Numbered from the stretch's first letter, positions 1-7,990 are shown. The stretch is 14,074 nucleotides of DNA from Planctomycetota bacterium (GCA_016793305.1 JAEUHU010000105.1:1-14074); one strand, 5' to 3'. Program-made: numbers and translations. Notes: generated by a model from the letters alone, not told the origin.

Positions 1-1
1 C

Positions 2-1258
2 GAACGGGCGCTGGCCGGCGAACGCGCGGCGCTGCGCGCGAGTGCGACCAGCCGGGCCGTGCAGCGCACCACCCGCGGGCTGTTCGACGCGATCGACGAG
101 ACCGCGGCCAGCCGCGAGCTGACGGTGCACGAGTGGCTCGACGCCACGGCGATCGACGCACGGGCGAGCGGCGATCCCGCGGTCGAGCAGGCGCTGCGCG
201 AAGTGCGCGGCAGTGCCTTCCGCAGGCTCGGTCGGTACGAGGAGGCGCGGCGCGACTTCGAACGGGCGCTCGCCCTGCAGCCGGACGTGCTGCGCGGCTG
301 TGCGCGTGCCGAGGAGGAGGCGGACGCGCTCGGCTTCGGCGTCGTGCTGCAGGCTCTGCTCGGCCGCACCCTGACGAAGCTCGGCGAACGGGACGCGGGC
401 GAACGGCTGCTGCAGCAGGCCGTCGCGGCCAGCACAGGCCTCGGCGAGCTCGTGCGCCTGCAGGTGCTGGCCGAACGGTGCCGGTTCCTGGCCGACGAGA
501 ACCAGGATTCCGAGCTGCTGGCTGCCGCGGCCGAACTGCGGGATCTGGCGGCGCGCACGCAGCACGTGCCGTCGGGCATCGCTGCCGAGCGCTGGACGGC
601 GAAGGCCGCGGCGGCGCTGCAGCAGGGGGACGAGGCCAAGGCCGCCGCCGAGCGGGCGTGGCGGCAGGCGAAGGAGCACCACGGCGTCGACACGCGGCTC
701 GCCTGCGAGGCGATGGCCGGCTACGTGACCGTGCTGCAGGAGTCGGGCGACCACGCCGCCGCCGAGGCGCTGTATCCGGAGCTGCTCGACCTCGCGCGGC
801 GCGTGTTCGGTCCCGGCCACGACCACCTGCTGATGGCGCGCGGCAAGCGGCCCGAGGCGATCGAGTCGATGCGGGCCGTGGTCGCGGCCCACGAAGCGAA
901 GGGGCGGGCGATGGACGTGCCGCACCTGCAGGCTCTGCACAACCTCGGCATGGTGCTGAACCTGTCCGGCAAGTTCGCCGAGGCCGAGCCGCTGCTGGCG
1001 CGCGCGGCCCTGGCGAGCCGGCAGCTGGTCGCCGCCGACAATCCCGAGGGCGCGATGATGCGCTTCAACCACGGCGCCTGCCTCGCGTGGAGCAAGCGCT
1101 TCGCCGAGGCCGAACCGGTGCTGCTCGCCGAGTACGAGCGCCTCACAGCACTGCTGCCGGCGGGTCACGGCCTGCTCGCGCAGGCGCGGCGGACCATCGC
1201 CGATGCCTACGCCACGAACGGTCGCCCGGAACAGGCGGCGGCGTGGCGGGCCCGCTGA
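2..1258 (+). CDS. TPR-repeat protein, C-terminal part (probably of a Ser/Thr protein kinase); 5' end outside window
   Basis: The frame is open from the first bases of the window, so the N-terminus is missing; a GTG at 59 is in frame but is not a credible start because the helical coding sequence continues upstream of it. The visible part is alpha-helical with tetratricopeptide-like units, for example AFRRLGRYEEARRDFERALAL and later NLGMVLNLSGKFAEAEPLL and FNHGACLAWSKRFAEAEPVL. A short 'RELTVHEWLDATAID' stretch just before the repeats resembles the linker seen between the kinase/membrane part and the TPR tail of planctomycete Ser/Thr kinases (family knowledge). No kinase motif is inside the window, so the kinase assignment is inference. 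TPR tails bind partner proteins; the partner is unknown. One repeat near 829-870 looks shortened. Stop is TGA at 1256. The next gene follows in the same direction after 90 bases containing a strong hairpin. Confidence 0.75.
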   Translation, partial: ERALAGERAALRASATSRAVQRTTRGLFDAIDETAASRELTVHEWLDATAIDARASGDPAVEQALREVRGSAFRRLGRYEEARRDFERALALQPDVLRGCARAEEEADALGFGVVLQALLGRTLTKLGERDAGERLLQQAVAASTGLGELVRLQVLAERCRFLADENQDSELLAAAAELRDLAARTQHVPSGIAAERWTAKAAAALQQGDEAKAAAERAWRQAKEHHGVDTRLACEAMAGYVTVLQESGDHAAAEALYPELLDLARRVFGPGHDHLLMARGKRPEAIESMRAVVAAHEAKGRAMDVPHLQALHNLGMVLNLSGKFAEAEPLLARAALASRQLVAADNPEGAMMRFNHGACLAWSKRFAEAEPVLLAEYERLTALLPAGHGLLAQARRTIADAYATNGRPEQAAAWRAR

Positions 1259-1290
1259 CCGGGAACGCGCGGGAATCCTGACGGGTGGCG

Positions 1291-1344
1291 GCCTCGGAAT
1301 GCGTGGTACCCGGACGAGCGCCGTTCGGGCGCGCATTCCGAGGC
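1291..1344 (+). promoter_or_regulatory. Long stem-loop overlapping the ribosome binding site of the beta-helix gene
   Basis: A perfect 13-base inverted repeat: GCCTCGGAATGCG at 1291-1303 and its reverse complement at 1332-1344. A second inner stem follows, CCCGGACG at 1309-1316 with CGTTCGGG at 1322-1329 (one G-U pair in RNA), closing a 5-base loop; a small internal loop separates the two stems. The 3' arm ends 4 bases before the ATG at 1349 and contains GAGG (1340-1343), the only Shine-Dalgarno-like sequence for that start, paired with CCTC of the 5' arm. The structure could limit translation of the downstream gene, end transcription of the upstream gene, or both. There is no T-run after it, so a classical intrinsic terminator is less likely. 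The repeat is seen directly; the regulatory role is inferred. Confidence 0.65.
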
Positions 1345-1348
1345 ATCC

Positions 1349-2587
1349 ATGATCCCGCGTCTCCTGCTGTTGTCCGCTCTCCTCTCTCCCGCCGTGGCCC
1401 AACGGGTCGTCGTCGTCGACGCCGCCAACGGCCCCGGCACGAACCACACGTCGCTGGCCGCGGCGTTCGCCGACCTGCAGGCCGGCGACCTGCTGACGCT
1501 GCGCGCCGGTACCTACGAAGCCGTGGTGGTCAGCACCCAGCACTCCTTCGTGCTGCAGGGCGAAGGGGATCCCGTGGTGGTGCCGACCGCTGCGCAGAGC
1601 CAGGCGATGGAGGTCTACCTGTGGGGCGGGGCCGTGCAGCGCGTCGTGCTGCAGGGCGTGACCTTCCAGAGCGAACGGACCGGGCAGTGGGCGCTGACCG
1701 CGGCGACGTTCTCGAACGCGTGGCCAGCACCGACCGTGCACCTCGAGGACTGCGTCGTCGAGTCGCTGTCGCCGCAGGCGGATCGGGTGGCGCTGCTCGC
1801 CCAGTCGATCGGCCTGACCGTGCAGCGTTGCACGCTGGACACCACGCAGATCGTCTCGTCGCAGGCGACGATCGTCGACTCGACGATCGTCGGCCACGAT
1901 CTCAGCTACCACCTCGGCTTCGAGCAGCGCGCCCAGACCGCGCTCGACGTGATCCGTTCCAAGGTGTGGATCGTCGATTCGGAGCTGCGCGCGGGCTCGA
2001 GCTTCGGCGTCTACTCCGAACCGGCCTCGTGCGTCGGGTTCTCCGACAGCACCTTCACCACGGGCTCGCTCGTGCACGTGTGCGGCGATTCGATCCTGGT
2101 GGCCGACCCGTTGCCGTCGGCAGCGTGGCCGGTTCCCAGCGTGTTCGACAACTACACCTGGTTCTACCCGGTGCTGCCGAACGTCCAGTACGAGCCGTCG
2201 GTGGTGCTGACCCCGAGCCCGGGTGGCCCGGTGTTCGACAGCGTCGCCAACGCCTCCCGGATCCTGCCGAACCAGAAGGCCTCGCAAGCACCGCTCGGCG
2301 GCATGTTCACGACCACGACCCACGGCGCGCCCGGCGACACGGCCTACGTGTTCCTGAGCTTCGCGACCTACGCGCAACGCCTCGGCACCTGGGAGCTGAT
2401 CCTCGACGAGAGCACGATGTTCCTGCTGGCGATGGGCGTGCTCGACGCCAGCGGCGCTGGGCCGTTGTCGTTCCCGATCCCGAACGTGGTCTCGCTGCGC
2501 GGCACCTGCCTCGAGATCGGGGCGGCGACGATGACGCCGGCGGGCCTGATCGAACTGACGAATCCGGCGGTCGGGATCGTCCGGTAG
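1349..2587 (+). CDS. Secreted right-handed beta-helix (pectin-lyase-like) protein
   Basis: 412 residues starting at ATG 1349 (GAGG five bases upstream, inside a hairpin). Residues 1-17 form a clear signal peptide, a Leu-rich core ending in PAVA before Gln18, so the product is exported. Residues about 20-270 show the pattern of a right-handed beta-helix: an opening 'SLAAAFADLQAGDLLTLRAG' block typical of parallel beta-helix repeat proteins, then short beta strands repeated at turn-like spacing (VVLQGVTF, VHLEDCVVES, LTVQRCTLDT, ATIVDSTIVG, VWIVDSELRA). From about residue 325 a separate C-terminal domain begins (APGDTAYVFLSF, later LSFPIPNV and IELTNPAVGIVR), a beta-rich module I associate with planctomycete exported proteins. 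No catalytic residues of a known polysaccharide lyase are evident, so enzyme activity is not claimed. Surface or cell-envelope location is likely. It is convergent with the pyruvate kinase gene, 61 bases away. Confidence 0.8.
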   Translation: MIPRLLLLSALLSPAVAQRVVVVDAANGPGTNHTSLAAAFADLQAGDLLTLRAGTYEAVVVSTQHSFVLQGEGDPVVVPTAAQSQAMEVYLWGGAVQRVVLQGVTFQSERTGQWALTAATFSNAWPAPTVHLEDCVVESLSPQADRVALLAQSIGLTVQRCTLDTTQIVSSQATIVDSTIVGHDLSYHLGFEQRAQTALDVIRSKVWIVDSELRAGSSFGVYSEPASCVGFSDSTFTTGSLVHVCGDSILVADPLPSAAWPVPSVFDNYTWFYPVLPNVQYEPSVVLTPSPGGPVFDSVANASRILPNQKASQAPLGGMFTTTTHGAPGDTAYVFLSFATYAQRLGTWELILDESTMFLLAMGVLDASGAGPLSFPIPNVVSLRGTCLEIGAATMTPAGLIELTNPAVGIVR

Positions 2588-2648
2588 TCCGCCACCGGGC
2601 GCGATGGTGCCAGGCCCCGGACTTCGCCTCTGCCGGGCGCGTTCCGCT

Positions 2649-4535
2649 TCATCCATCCGTGTGCCGGTCCCGCTCCGGGGCTCCCTGCGCCCCAGCATCG
2701 GGCGGATTGCCGGCGACCCGCAGCCGCCGCAGCAGCGAACGCTTCTTGTGCGCGTGTTCCTGCATGCGCTCCAGCAGGCTCGCGAGGAAGCGCGTCGCCT
2801 CGACCACGTAGGGCCCCTTGTTGAGCATCACGCACTCGGCGCGACCGCCCATCGCCGCGTCGGTGACCTCGGCACGCGTCGGCACACCGGTGCGCGCCAT
2901 CGTGTCGAGCACCTGGGTCGCCCAGACCACCGGCACGTGCGCTGCTTCGCACAGCCACAGGATCTCCTCCTGCACCTCGGCGAGCCGTTCGTAGCCGACT
3001 TCGACCGCGAGGTCGCCGCGGGCCACCATCACGCCGAGCGGGGGATTGCGCAGCCCGGCGAACAGGAGCTCGGGGAGGTGCTGGAAACCCGCCGCCGTCT
3101 CGATCTTCAGCATCACCCCGAGGTCGGGGCGGTTCCGCCGGTGCAGTTCGGCTTCGAGCTGCAACAAGTCGGACGGACGCTGGACGAACGACATCCCGAC
3201 CACGTCGGCGTTGGCTGTAACCCAGTCGAGCAGGGATCGGTCGTGGGTGGTGAGGGCGGAGACCTGCAGGTCGGTGTCCGGCAGGTTGATGCCCTTCTCG
3301 GCGCGAAGGCGCGCGCCACCCGGCGGCACCCCGGTGATCTCGATGCGCAACTCGTGGCCGTCGTGCGCGCGTACGATGCCCTGGACCTTGCCGTCGTCGA
3401 AGCAGATCCTGTCGCCGACCTTCGCGTCGGTCACGATGCGCGGCTCGGTGCAACCGATGCGGTTGGGTGCCACGCTGCCGTCGGCCTGCACCTGCCCGGC
3501 GCAGCCGGCGGTGACGGCAGGCGACAGGCGCAGTTCGTCGCCGGCTTGCAGGGCGACGTGCGTCGCCACGGGCTGCAGCGCTCCGATCGTGCCGTGGCCG
3601 AGGTCGGTGATGCCGCGACGCAGCAGGATCGGGCAACCAGAGCCGAGATACACGGTGCGATCGCAGGTGGCGACGCAGGTCGTGCCGTCGACCGATTGCA
3701 CGACGAGGGACCGTTCTAGACCGCGGGTGTCGACGACCACCAGTTCGTCGCCCGGCGTGCAGTAGGGGATCAGACCGGACGAGACCGGCACGTATGGCAG
3801 GTTGTCGGACGGATGCTGGTCGGCCGAGCCCAGGCGGGCCACTGCGGGCCTCGTGCAGCGGCCGAACAGGTCGCGGCGCGGCCGCAGTCGCAGCACCCCG
3901 GGGCCAGCCGGCAATGGTCCGGTGCGCAGCTTCGGGCCGGGCAGGTCGACGAGGATCCGGCAGGGCACGCCGAGGCTGGCTGCCTGCTCGCGCACCGACG
4001 CCACCATGGCCGACCAGGCGCGTGGGCCATCGTGGGCGAGGTTGATGCGTGCGATGCCCATGCCGCCCTGCAGCAGCTGGCTCACCAGTTCGCGATCCGT
4101 GGCTGCTTCGCTCGGCAGCGTCACCATGATGCGCGTGTCGCGGGTGCGTGGGCGTGGCCCGAGCAGCGTCGTGGTGTGGTGGACCAGTCGCTGCTCCGCG
4201 TCGTCGCTGTCGAGCGGTTCGATGGGTGAGGCCGCGTTGGGAGGCAGCGACGCGAGCGAACGGAGCGCCGTGCGCACGCCGAGCACCGTGCCGAGCACGT
4301 GGCCTTCGAGCCGGCCTAGCGACGACAGCGACAGCGCGTGCAGTCGGGCCTGCAGGCCACGCAGGTCGCGGGTGCGCACCGCCAGGTAGTGGGCGAGGTT
4401 CGTCGCACTCGGCCGCATCTCCGCCGGCACGGCGGCCACGGCTTCGGCGTGGCGATCCCCGAAGGCCGCCAGGTCGTGCAGCAAGTCTTCGATCGCGACC
4501 AGGGCGGCGGACAGTTCCTGTTGCCGGTCGTGCAT
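2649..4535 (-). CDS. Pyruvate kinase family protein, atypical (N-terminal extension, no C-terminal regulatory domain)
   Basis: 628 residues from ATG at 4535; in-frame sequence upstream of this ATG looks non-coding, and the helical region starting MHDRQQEL fits a real N-terminus. Residues 1-130 are a helical extension (RPSATNLAHYLAVRTRDLR, then SLSSLGRLEGHVLGT). The barrel begins near 134 with RIMVTLPSEA and ARINLAHD (Arg163, Asn165). Retained pyruvate kinase residues include VDLPGPKLRTG (197-206), Lys477 and Glu479 in LKIET, Asp508 in ARGDL and Thr540 in WATQ. Lys202 occupies the site that is Glu in K+-dependent enzymes, predicting K+ independence (family knowledge). The usual MLSGETA motif is MLNKGPY (570-576), so the conserved Ser is Asn. 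The lid region (about 207-400) is larger than normal, and the allosteric C-terminal domain is absent, replaced by a short basic helical tail. The standard reaction is PEP + ADP to pyruvate + ATP; whether this homologue does it is uncertain. Last gene of a probable minus-strand cluster. Confidence 0.85.
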   Translation of the reverse strand: MHDRQQELSAALVAIEDLLHDLAAFGDRHAEAVAAVPAEMRPSATNLAHYLAVRTRDLRGLQARLHALSLSSLGRLEGHVLGTVLGVRTALRSLASLPPNAASPIEPLDSDDAEQRLVHHTTTLLGPRPRTRDTRIMVTLPSEAATDRELVSQLLQGGMGIARINLAHDGPRAWSAMVASVREQAASLGVPCRILVDLPGPKLRTGPLPAGPGVLRLRPRRDLFGRCTRPAVARLGSADQHPSDNLPYVPVSSGLIPYCTPGDELVVVDTRGLERSLVVQSVDGTTCVATCDRTVYLGSGCPILLRRGITDLGHGTIGALQPVATHVALQAGDELRLSPAVTAGCAGQVQADGSVAPNRIGCTEPRIVTDAKVGDRICFDDGKVQGIVRAHDGHELRIEITGVPPGGARLRAEKGINLPDTDLQVSALTTHDRSLLDWVTANADVVGMSFVQRPSDLLQLEAELHRRNRPDLGVMLKIETAAGFQHLPELLFAGLRNPPLGVMVARGDLAVEVGYERLAEVQEEILWLCEAAHVPVVWATQVLDTMARTGVPTRAEVTDAAMGGRAECVMLNKGPYVVEATRFLASLLERMQEHAHKKRSLLRRLRVAGNPPDAGAQGAPERDRHTDG

Positions 4536-4647
4536 GGTGGTCCGCGGCGGGCTCGTGGGCGCGCCTGCCGAGCACGACCCGCACGGAAGGTTCGCGGCAC
4601 CTGGCAAGGTCCGCACAAGCTCCCGTGAAGAATGCGGTGGCTGGACG

Positions 4648-4661
4648 GCTGCGATCGCAGC
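4648..4661. repeat. Perfect 14-base palindrome in gap upstream of the pyruvate kinase gene
   Basis: GCTGCGATCGCAGC reads identically on both strands. It lies in the 139-base gap between the stop of the 305-residue protein (4675) and the pyruvate kinase start (4535), about 113 bases upstream of that start. A dimeric transcription factor site or a short hairpin near a transcript end are both possible. A palindrome of this length in GC-rich DNA could also be chance. The sequence is certain; a role is not shown. Confidence 0.3.
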
Positions 4662-4674
4662 AGAGGCAGGAGCG

Positions 4675-5592
4675 TCAGCCCTGGTGCTCGATCCAGCCGG
4701 CCAGCCGTCGGCCGACCCAGCGCGCCAGCAACCGGAAGCAGATGCCACCGACGCTGCGTGGTCCGTTGCTGCCGACGCGCGGGTCCTCGATCGCGACCGC
4801 CTCGCCGTCGTCGGTCGCGACGAGGCCGATCTCGGTCAGCAGACCCTGCACGTGCGCCATCTCCCATTCCGGGTGGGCGGCGAGTTCGACCGCGAGCTTC
4901 GCGAACGCGAAGCAGCGCACCGGTCCGAGGTAGGCGAGGTAGTTGGCGAGCGAACGGCGCGGCCCGGGCGTCGTCTCCTGCAGCATCGCCGCGAGCTCGG
5001 CAGCGGCCGTGGGATCGAACGGCGGCAGCGCGCGCGGCATCGGCAGCTGGTGGCGCGCGTAGAAGTCCTCGATGCGGCGGGCGATCACGCCCTTCATGCG
5101 CAGCCGCATCGACGCGACCAGCATCGCGTCCTCGTTCGGCGAGAACACCGCGACGCCGCGGTCGCCACCGTTGCCGATCCACAGGCCGAAGCGGCGCAAC
5201 GCCAGGGCATCCTCGCGGCGCGACCGCCGGCGCAGCAGCCAGCCTTCGGCGGCGCCCGGCGAGGGGAACCACGCCAGGTTCTCGACGTCGAACAGCACCT
5301 CGCTCTTGCCGAGGTCGATCGCGCGCAGCTTCGTCAGCAGCTCGCCCTTCTCGCGCTTGTCGGTGAGCTGCGCCAGCGACCGGCGCTCGACCTCGGGCGG
5401 CAGGCCCTGCCCGTCGTTGCCGACCAGCAGGATGCCCGCTTCGGTGGTCACCGCGGCCCAGCGCTCGTCGTCGAGCGCGTCGGGATCGCGGCGCCGGAGT
5501 TCGGCGAGGCAGGCGGACGGCGCTGCGAACGGTCCCGCGGTGGGGAGGCCTTTGGCCGTGGCGAGCGGGAGGATCGATTCGAGCGTCGTCAT
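4675..5592 (-). CDS. Hypothetical protein, 305 residues, unrecognised
   Basis: ATG at 5592 to TGA at 4675. I do not recognise a family. The protein is predicted soluble: no signal peptide and no membrane segment. The N-terminal half mixes short beta strands (GILLVGNDGQGLP, SEVLFDVENLAWF, FGLWIGNGGDRGVAVFSP), giving an alpha/beta or beta-sheet look. A basic patch LLRRRSRRED sits near residue 120. The C-terminal half is mainly helical (MRLRMKGVIARRIEDFYARH, RRSLANYLAYLGPVRCFAFAKLAVEL) and ends IEHQG. Codon use matches the neighbours and the reading frame is clean, so it is very likely a real gene. No good Shine-Dalgarno sequence precedes the ATG. The stop codon of the S9 peptidase gene is only 25 bases upstream, which suggests co-transcription. 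Confidence 0.75.
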   Translation of the reverse strand: MTTLESILPLATAKGLPTAGPFAAPSACLAELRRRDPDALDDERWAAVTTEAGILLVGNDGQGLPPEVERRSLAQLTDKREKGELLTKLRAIDLGKSEVLFDVENLAWFPSPGAAEGWLLRRRSRREDALALRRFGLWIGNGGDRGVAVFSPNEDAMLVASMRLRMKGVIARRIEDFYARHQLPMPRALPPFDPTAAAELAAMLQETTPGPRRSLANYLAYLGPVRCFAFAKLAVELAAHPEWEMAHVQGLLTEIGLVATDDGEAVAIEDPRVGSNGPRSVGGICFRLLARWVGRRLAGWIEHQG

Positions 5593-5617
5593 GGGTGATC
5601 GGGCCGGGCCGAAGCGT

Positions 5618-7990
5618 TCATTGCGGTTGCTGCGGGGTTGGCGCGGCCTGTGGGGCGTTCGGTTTCGGCGGCTCGGTCGAGGTGCCGGCCGGGTTCTCGG
5701 AGGGCGTCGGCGGCTGCGGCGGCGGATCTTCCTTCCGTTCGCCTGGGCGCAGGTGACGGCCCAGCCAGTCGTGCAGCAGCTGCAGGAAGTGGCGGCGGTG
5801 CACGCCGGTCAGCGCGTGCCGCTGCATCGGGTAGGGGAAGTAGTCGATCTGCTTGCCGGTGGCGATGCAGCGGTCGACGAAGGCGAGGCTGTGCGACCAC
5901 ATCACCGTGCGGTCGTCGGTGCCGTGCACCAGCAGCAGGGGCCGCTGCAGCCGATCGACGAACGGCAGGCAGCTGGCGAAGTCGTAGCCGGCCGCGTTCT
6001 CCTGCGGGCCGTCGAGATAGCGTTCGGTGTAGCCGGTCTCGTACATGCGCCAGTCGGTGACCGGGGCTCCACTGGCGCCGCAGGCGAACGTGGTCGGCGC
6101 CGCCAGCAGCAGGCGCAGCGTCAGGTAGCCGCCGTAGGACCAGCCGTGCACACCGATGCGCTGGGCGTCGACGAACGGCTGTTCGGCGAGCCACGCGACC
6201 GCACGCAGCTGGTCCTGCACTTCGAGCACGCCGAGGCGCCGGTGCACCGCCTGTTCGAAGGCAGCGCCGCGGTTCGGCGTGCCCCGGTTGTCGAGCCTGC
6301 AGACCACGTAGCCTTCCGCGGCGAGCGCCTGCAGCCACAGCGGCGCATCACCGAGCCACTGGTCGGTGACCAGTTGCACGTGGGGGCCCCCGTAGACGTA
6401 GAGCAGCACGGGGCAACGCTGTCGTTCGGCGAGGTCCGACGGCAGCGCCAGGTGTCCGTAGAGCACCGTGTCGTCCTCTGCCTTGATCTGGAACAGGCGC
6501 TGCGTCGGCAACGGCGTGTTCGCCAACGGATCGTGCGCTTCGGGCAGCGCGATCGTGGTGCCCTGGGCGAGGTCGAGCAGGCGCGCGTTCGGCCGCGTCT
6601 CGAGGTTCGACCACTGCACGTGGGCCCACTGCCGATCGGGCGAGAGTGTCGCGTGGTGCGTGCCGTGCTCGCGCGTAAGCTGGCGCACGTCGCTGCCGTC
6701 GAGCGTGGCGCGGAACAGGTGGCACTGGCGTGGATCCTCGCCCGCCGCTTCGAAGAACACCGCGCTGCCGTCCAGGGCGACCCCGAGCAGCCGTTGCACG
6801 TCGAAGGCACCCTGCGTGATCGGCTGTGGCGCGTCGCTGCCCGAGCAGCGGAACAGGTGGCGATGCCCGCTGCGCTTGGACCACCACACGAAGCTGCCGT
6901 CGGCGAGGAACCTCGGGCCGTGCTCGGGCTCGATCCAGGCGGCGTCGTGTTCCTCGAGCAAGCGAGCGATGCGCTTGCCGGTGCGCGCGTCGTAACGCAC
7001 CAGCTCGAGGTGGTCCTGGCCGCGGTTCACGCGCACGGCGTGCAGCGTGTGGTCGGGGCCGAAGGTGAGGTTGGTCCAGTAGACGTCCTCGTCCGGATCG
7101 GCATCGAGCCAGTGCACGCCGCCGTCGGTCGTGTCGAGCACCAGCACCGCGACCTTGGCGTGAGCCTGGCCCGCCATCGGGTAGCGGCCCGCCGACGGCC
7201 GCGGTGGCAGCGTGGCGAGGTCCTGGTACGGATACGCCGCGATGCCGCGTTGGTCCTCGCGGTAGAAGGCGAGGAAGCGGCCGTCGTCGCTCCAGAACAG
7301 GCCGCGTTCGATGCCGAACTCGGCGCGGTGGGCCGCCCCGCCGTAGACGAGGTCGGGGCTGCCGTCGAAGGTCAGCTGGCGGATGCGGCCCGAACGTTCG
7401 TGGAGCCAGACTTGATGGTCGCGCACGCACGCCACGCGCTGGTCGTCCGGTGCGAGCACCGCGGTGGGGTGGTCTGCCGCGTCGGTCGGTTGCCAGGCGA
7501 GCAGCACCGTCGAGGTCGCCGCCCCGAGCTGCCAGTGGTGCACGGCGTTCGGCAGTTCGACGCGCAGCGTGGTCGCGTCGAGCCACGCGAGTGGCGGGAA
7601 GCGCGCCGGAGCTTCGGCGGCCGGAGATGTCCCGGCGGCTGGTGCTCCGGCAGCAGCGCCGTCCGTCGGCGGTGCGCTCGTCTGGGCCGTCGCTGCGGCG
7701 AGCGCCTTGCGCAGCGCGCGCGCGTCGGCCAACGGAACGTCGACCAGCTTGCCGTCGGCCAGGGCGTGCAGCGTCTGGTTGCCGTCGGCGGCGGTCACCA
7801 CCACGGTCGCCTCGTGACCACCGGGACGCCATACCGTCGTGGGCTGCACGGCCGCGAGCTGCGGGCCCTGCTCGAGCACGCGCGCGAGCGTGAGCGGGTC
7901 CGGCGCCTGGGCGCGGAGGGCGAGGCACAGCGGCAGGACCGCGAGCAGGCGGAGGTGGAGCGATGCGGCCATCGGGTGGCTCCGCATCAT
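5618..7990 (-). CDS. S9 family serine peptidase, dipeptidyl-peptidase IV type, exported
   Basis: 790 residues from ATG 7990 (GGAG five bases upstream). A second ATG at 7972 also has GGAG seven bases upstream and would give 784 residues; both keep the signal peptide (core LLAVLPLCLAL, then RAQA). The first ~500 residues form the DPP-IV-type beta-propeller, with DDGRFLAFYREDQRG and GRYPMAGQAHAKV as the segment that lines the substrate entry in this family. The alpha/beta-hydrolase domain follows: oxyanion region YVYGGPHVQ, nucleophile Ser618 in HGWSYGGY, Asp692 in HGTDDRT, His725 in QRHALTG, so the catalytic triad is complete. It probably removes dipeptides from the N-termini of peptides outside the cytoplasm. 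The last ~40 residues are an unusual Pro/Gln/Thr-rich disordered tail (PPPQPPTPSENP). First gene of the minus-strand cluster and divergent from the glycosyltransferase across 130 bases, which should hold promoters for both, though I could not pick out convincing -35/-10 boxes. Confidence 0.92.
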   Translation of the reverse strand: MMRSHPMAASLHLRLLAVLPLCLALRAQAPDPLTLARVLEQGPQLAAVQPTTVWRPGGHEATVVVTAADGNQTLHALADGKLVDVPLADARALRKALAAATAQTSAPPTDGAAAGAPAAGTSPAAEAPARFPPLAWLDATTLRVELPNAVHHWQLGAATSTVLLAWQPTDAADHPTAVLAPDDQRVACVRDHQVWLHERSGRIRQLTFDGSPDLVYGGAAHRAEFGIERGLFWSDDGRFLAFYREDQRGIAAYPYQDLATLPPRPSAGRYPMAGQAHAKVAVLVLDTTDGGVHWLDADPDEDVYWTNLTFGPDHTLHAVRVNRGQDHLELVRYDARTGKRIARLLEEHDAAWIEPEHGPRFLADGSFVWWSKRSGHRHLFRCSGSDAPQPITQGAFDVQRLLGVALDGSAVFFEAAGEDPRQCHLFRATLDGSDVRQLTREHGTHHATLSPDRQWAHVQWSNLETRPNARLLDLAQGTTIALPEAHDPLANTPLPTQRLFQIKAEDDTVLYGHLALPSDLAERQRCPVLLYVYGGPHVQLVTDQWLGDAPLWLQALAAEGYVVCRLDNRGTPNRGAAFEQAVHRRLGVLEVQDQLRAVAWLAEQPFVDAQRIGVHGWSYGGYLTLRLLLAAPTTFACGASGAPVTDWRMYETGYTERYLDGPQENAAGYDFASCLPFVDRLQRPLLLVHGTDDRTVMWSHSLAFVDRCIATGKQIDYFPYPMQRHALTGVHRRHFLQLLHDWLGRHLRPGERKEDPPPQPPTPSENPAGTSTEPPKPNAPQAAPTPQQPQ

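Noticed and set aside
2588..2648. Terminator between the convergent beta-helix and pyruvate kinase genes
   Set aside because: Only 5-base stems such as GGCGC/GTGCC and CCCGG/CCGGG are present, no better than expected in this base composition.
1285..2811. Alternative plus-strand frame over the beta-helix gene
   Set aside because: It lacks the signal peptide and beta-helix pattern and runs through the next gene's end; it is a shifted reading of the real gene.
2368..4584. Second long minus-strand frame over the pyruvate kinase gene
   Set aside because: Arg/Pro-rich and lacking motifs, whereas the frame ending at 2649 carries pyruvate kinase motifs throughout.
4536..4748. N-terminal extension of pyruvate kinase to an upstream start
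   Set aside because: The added residues have no structure and overlap the end of the neighbouring gene; ATG 4535 begins the structured part.
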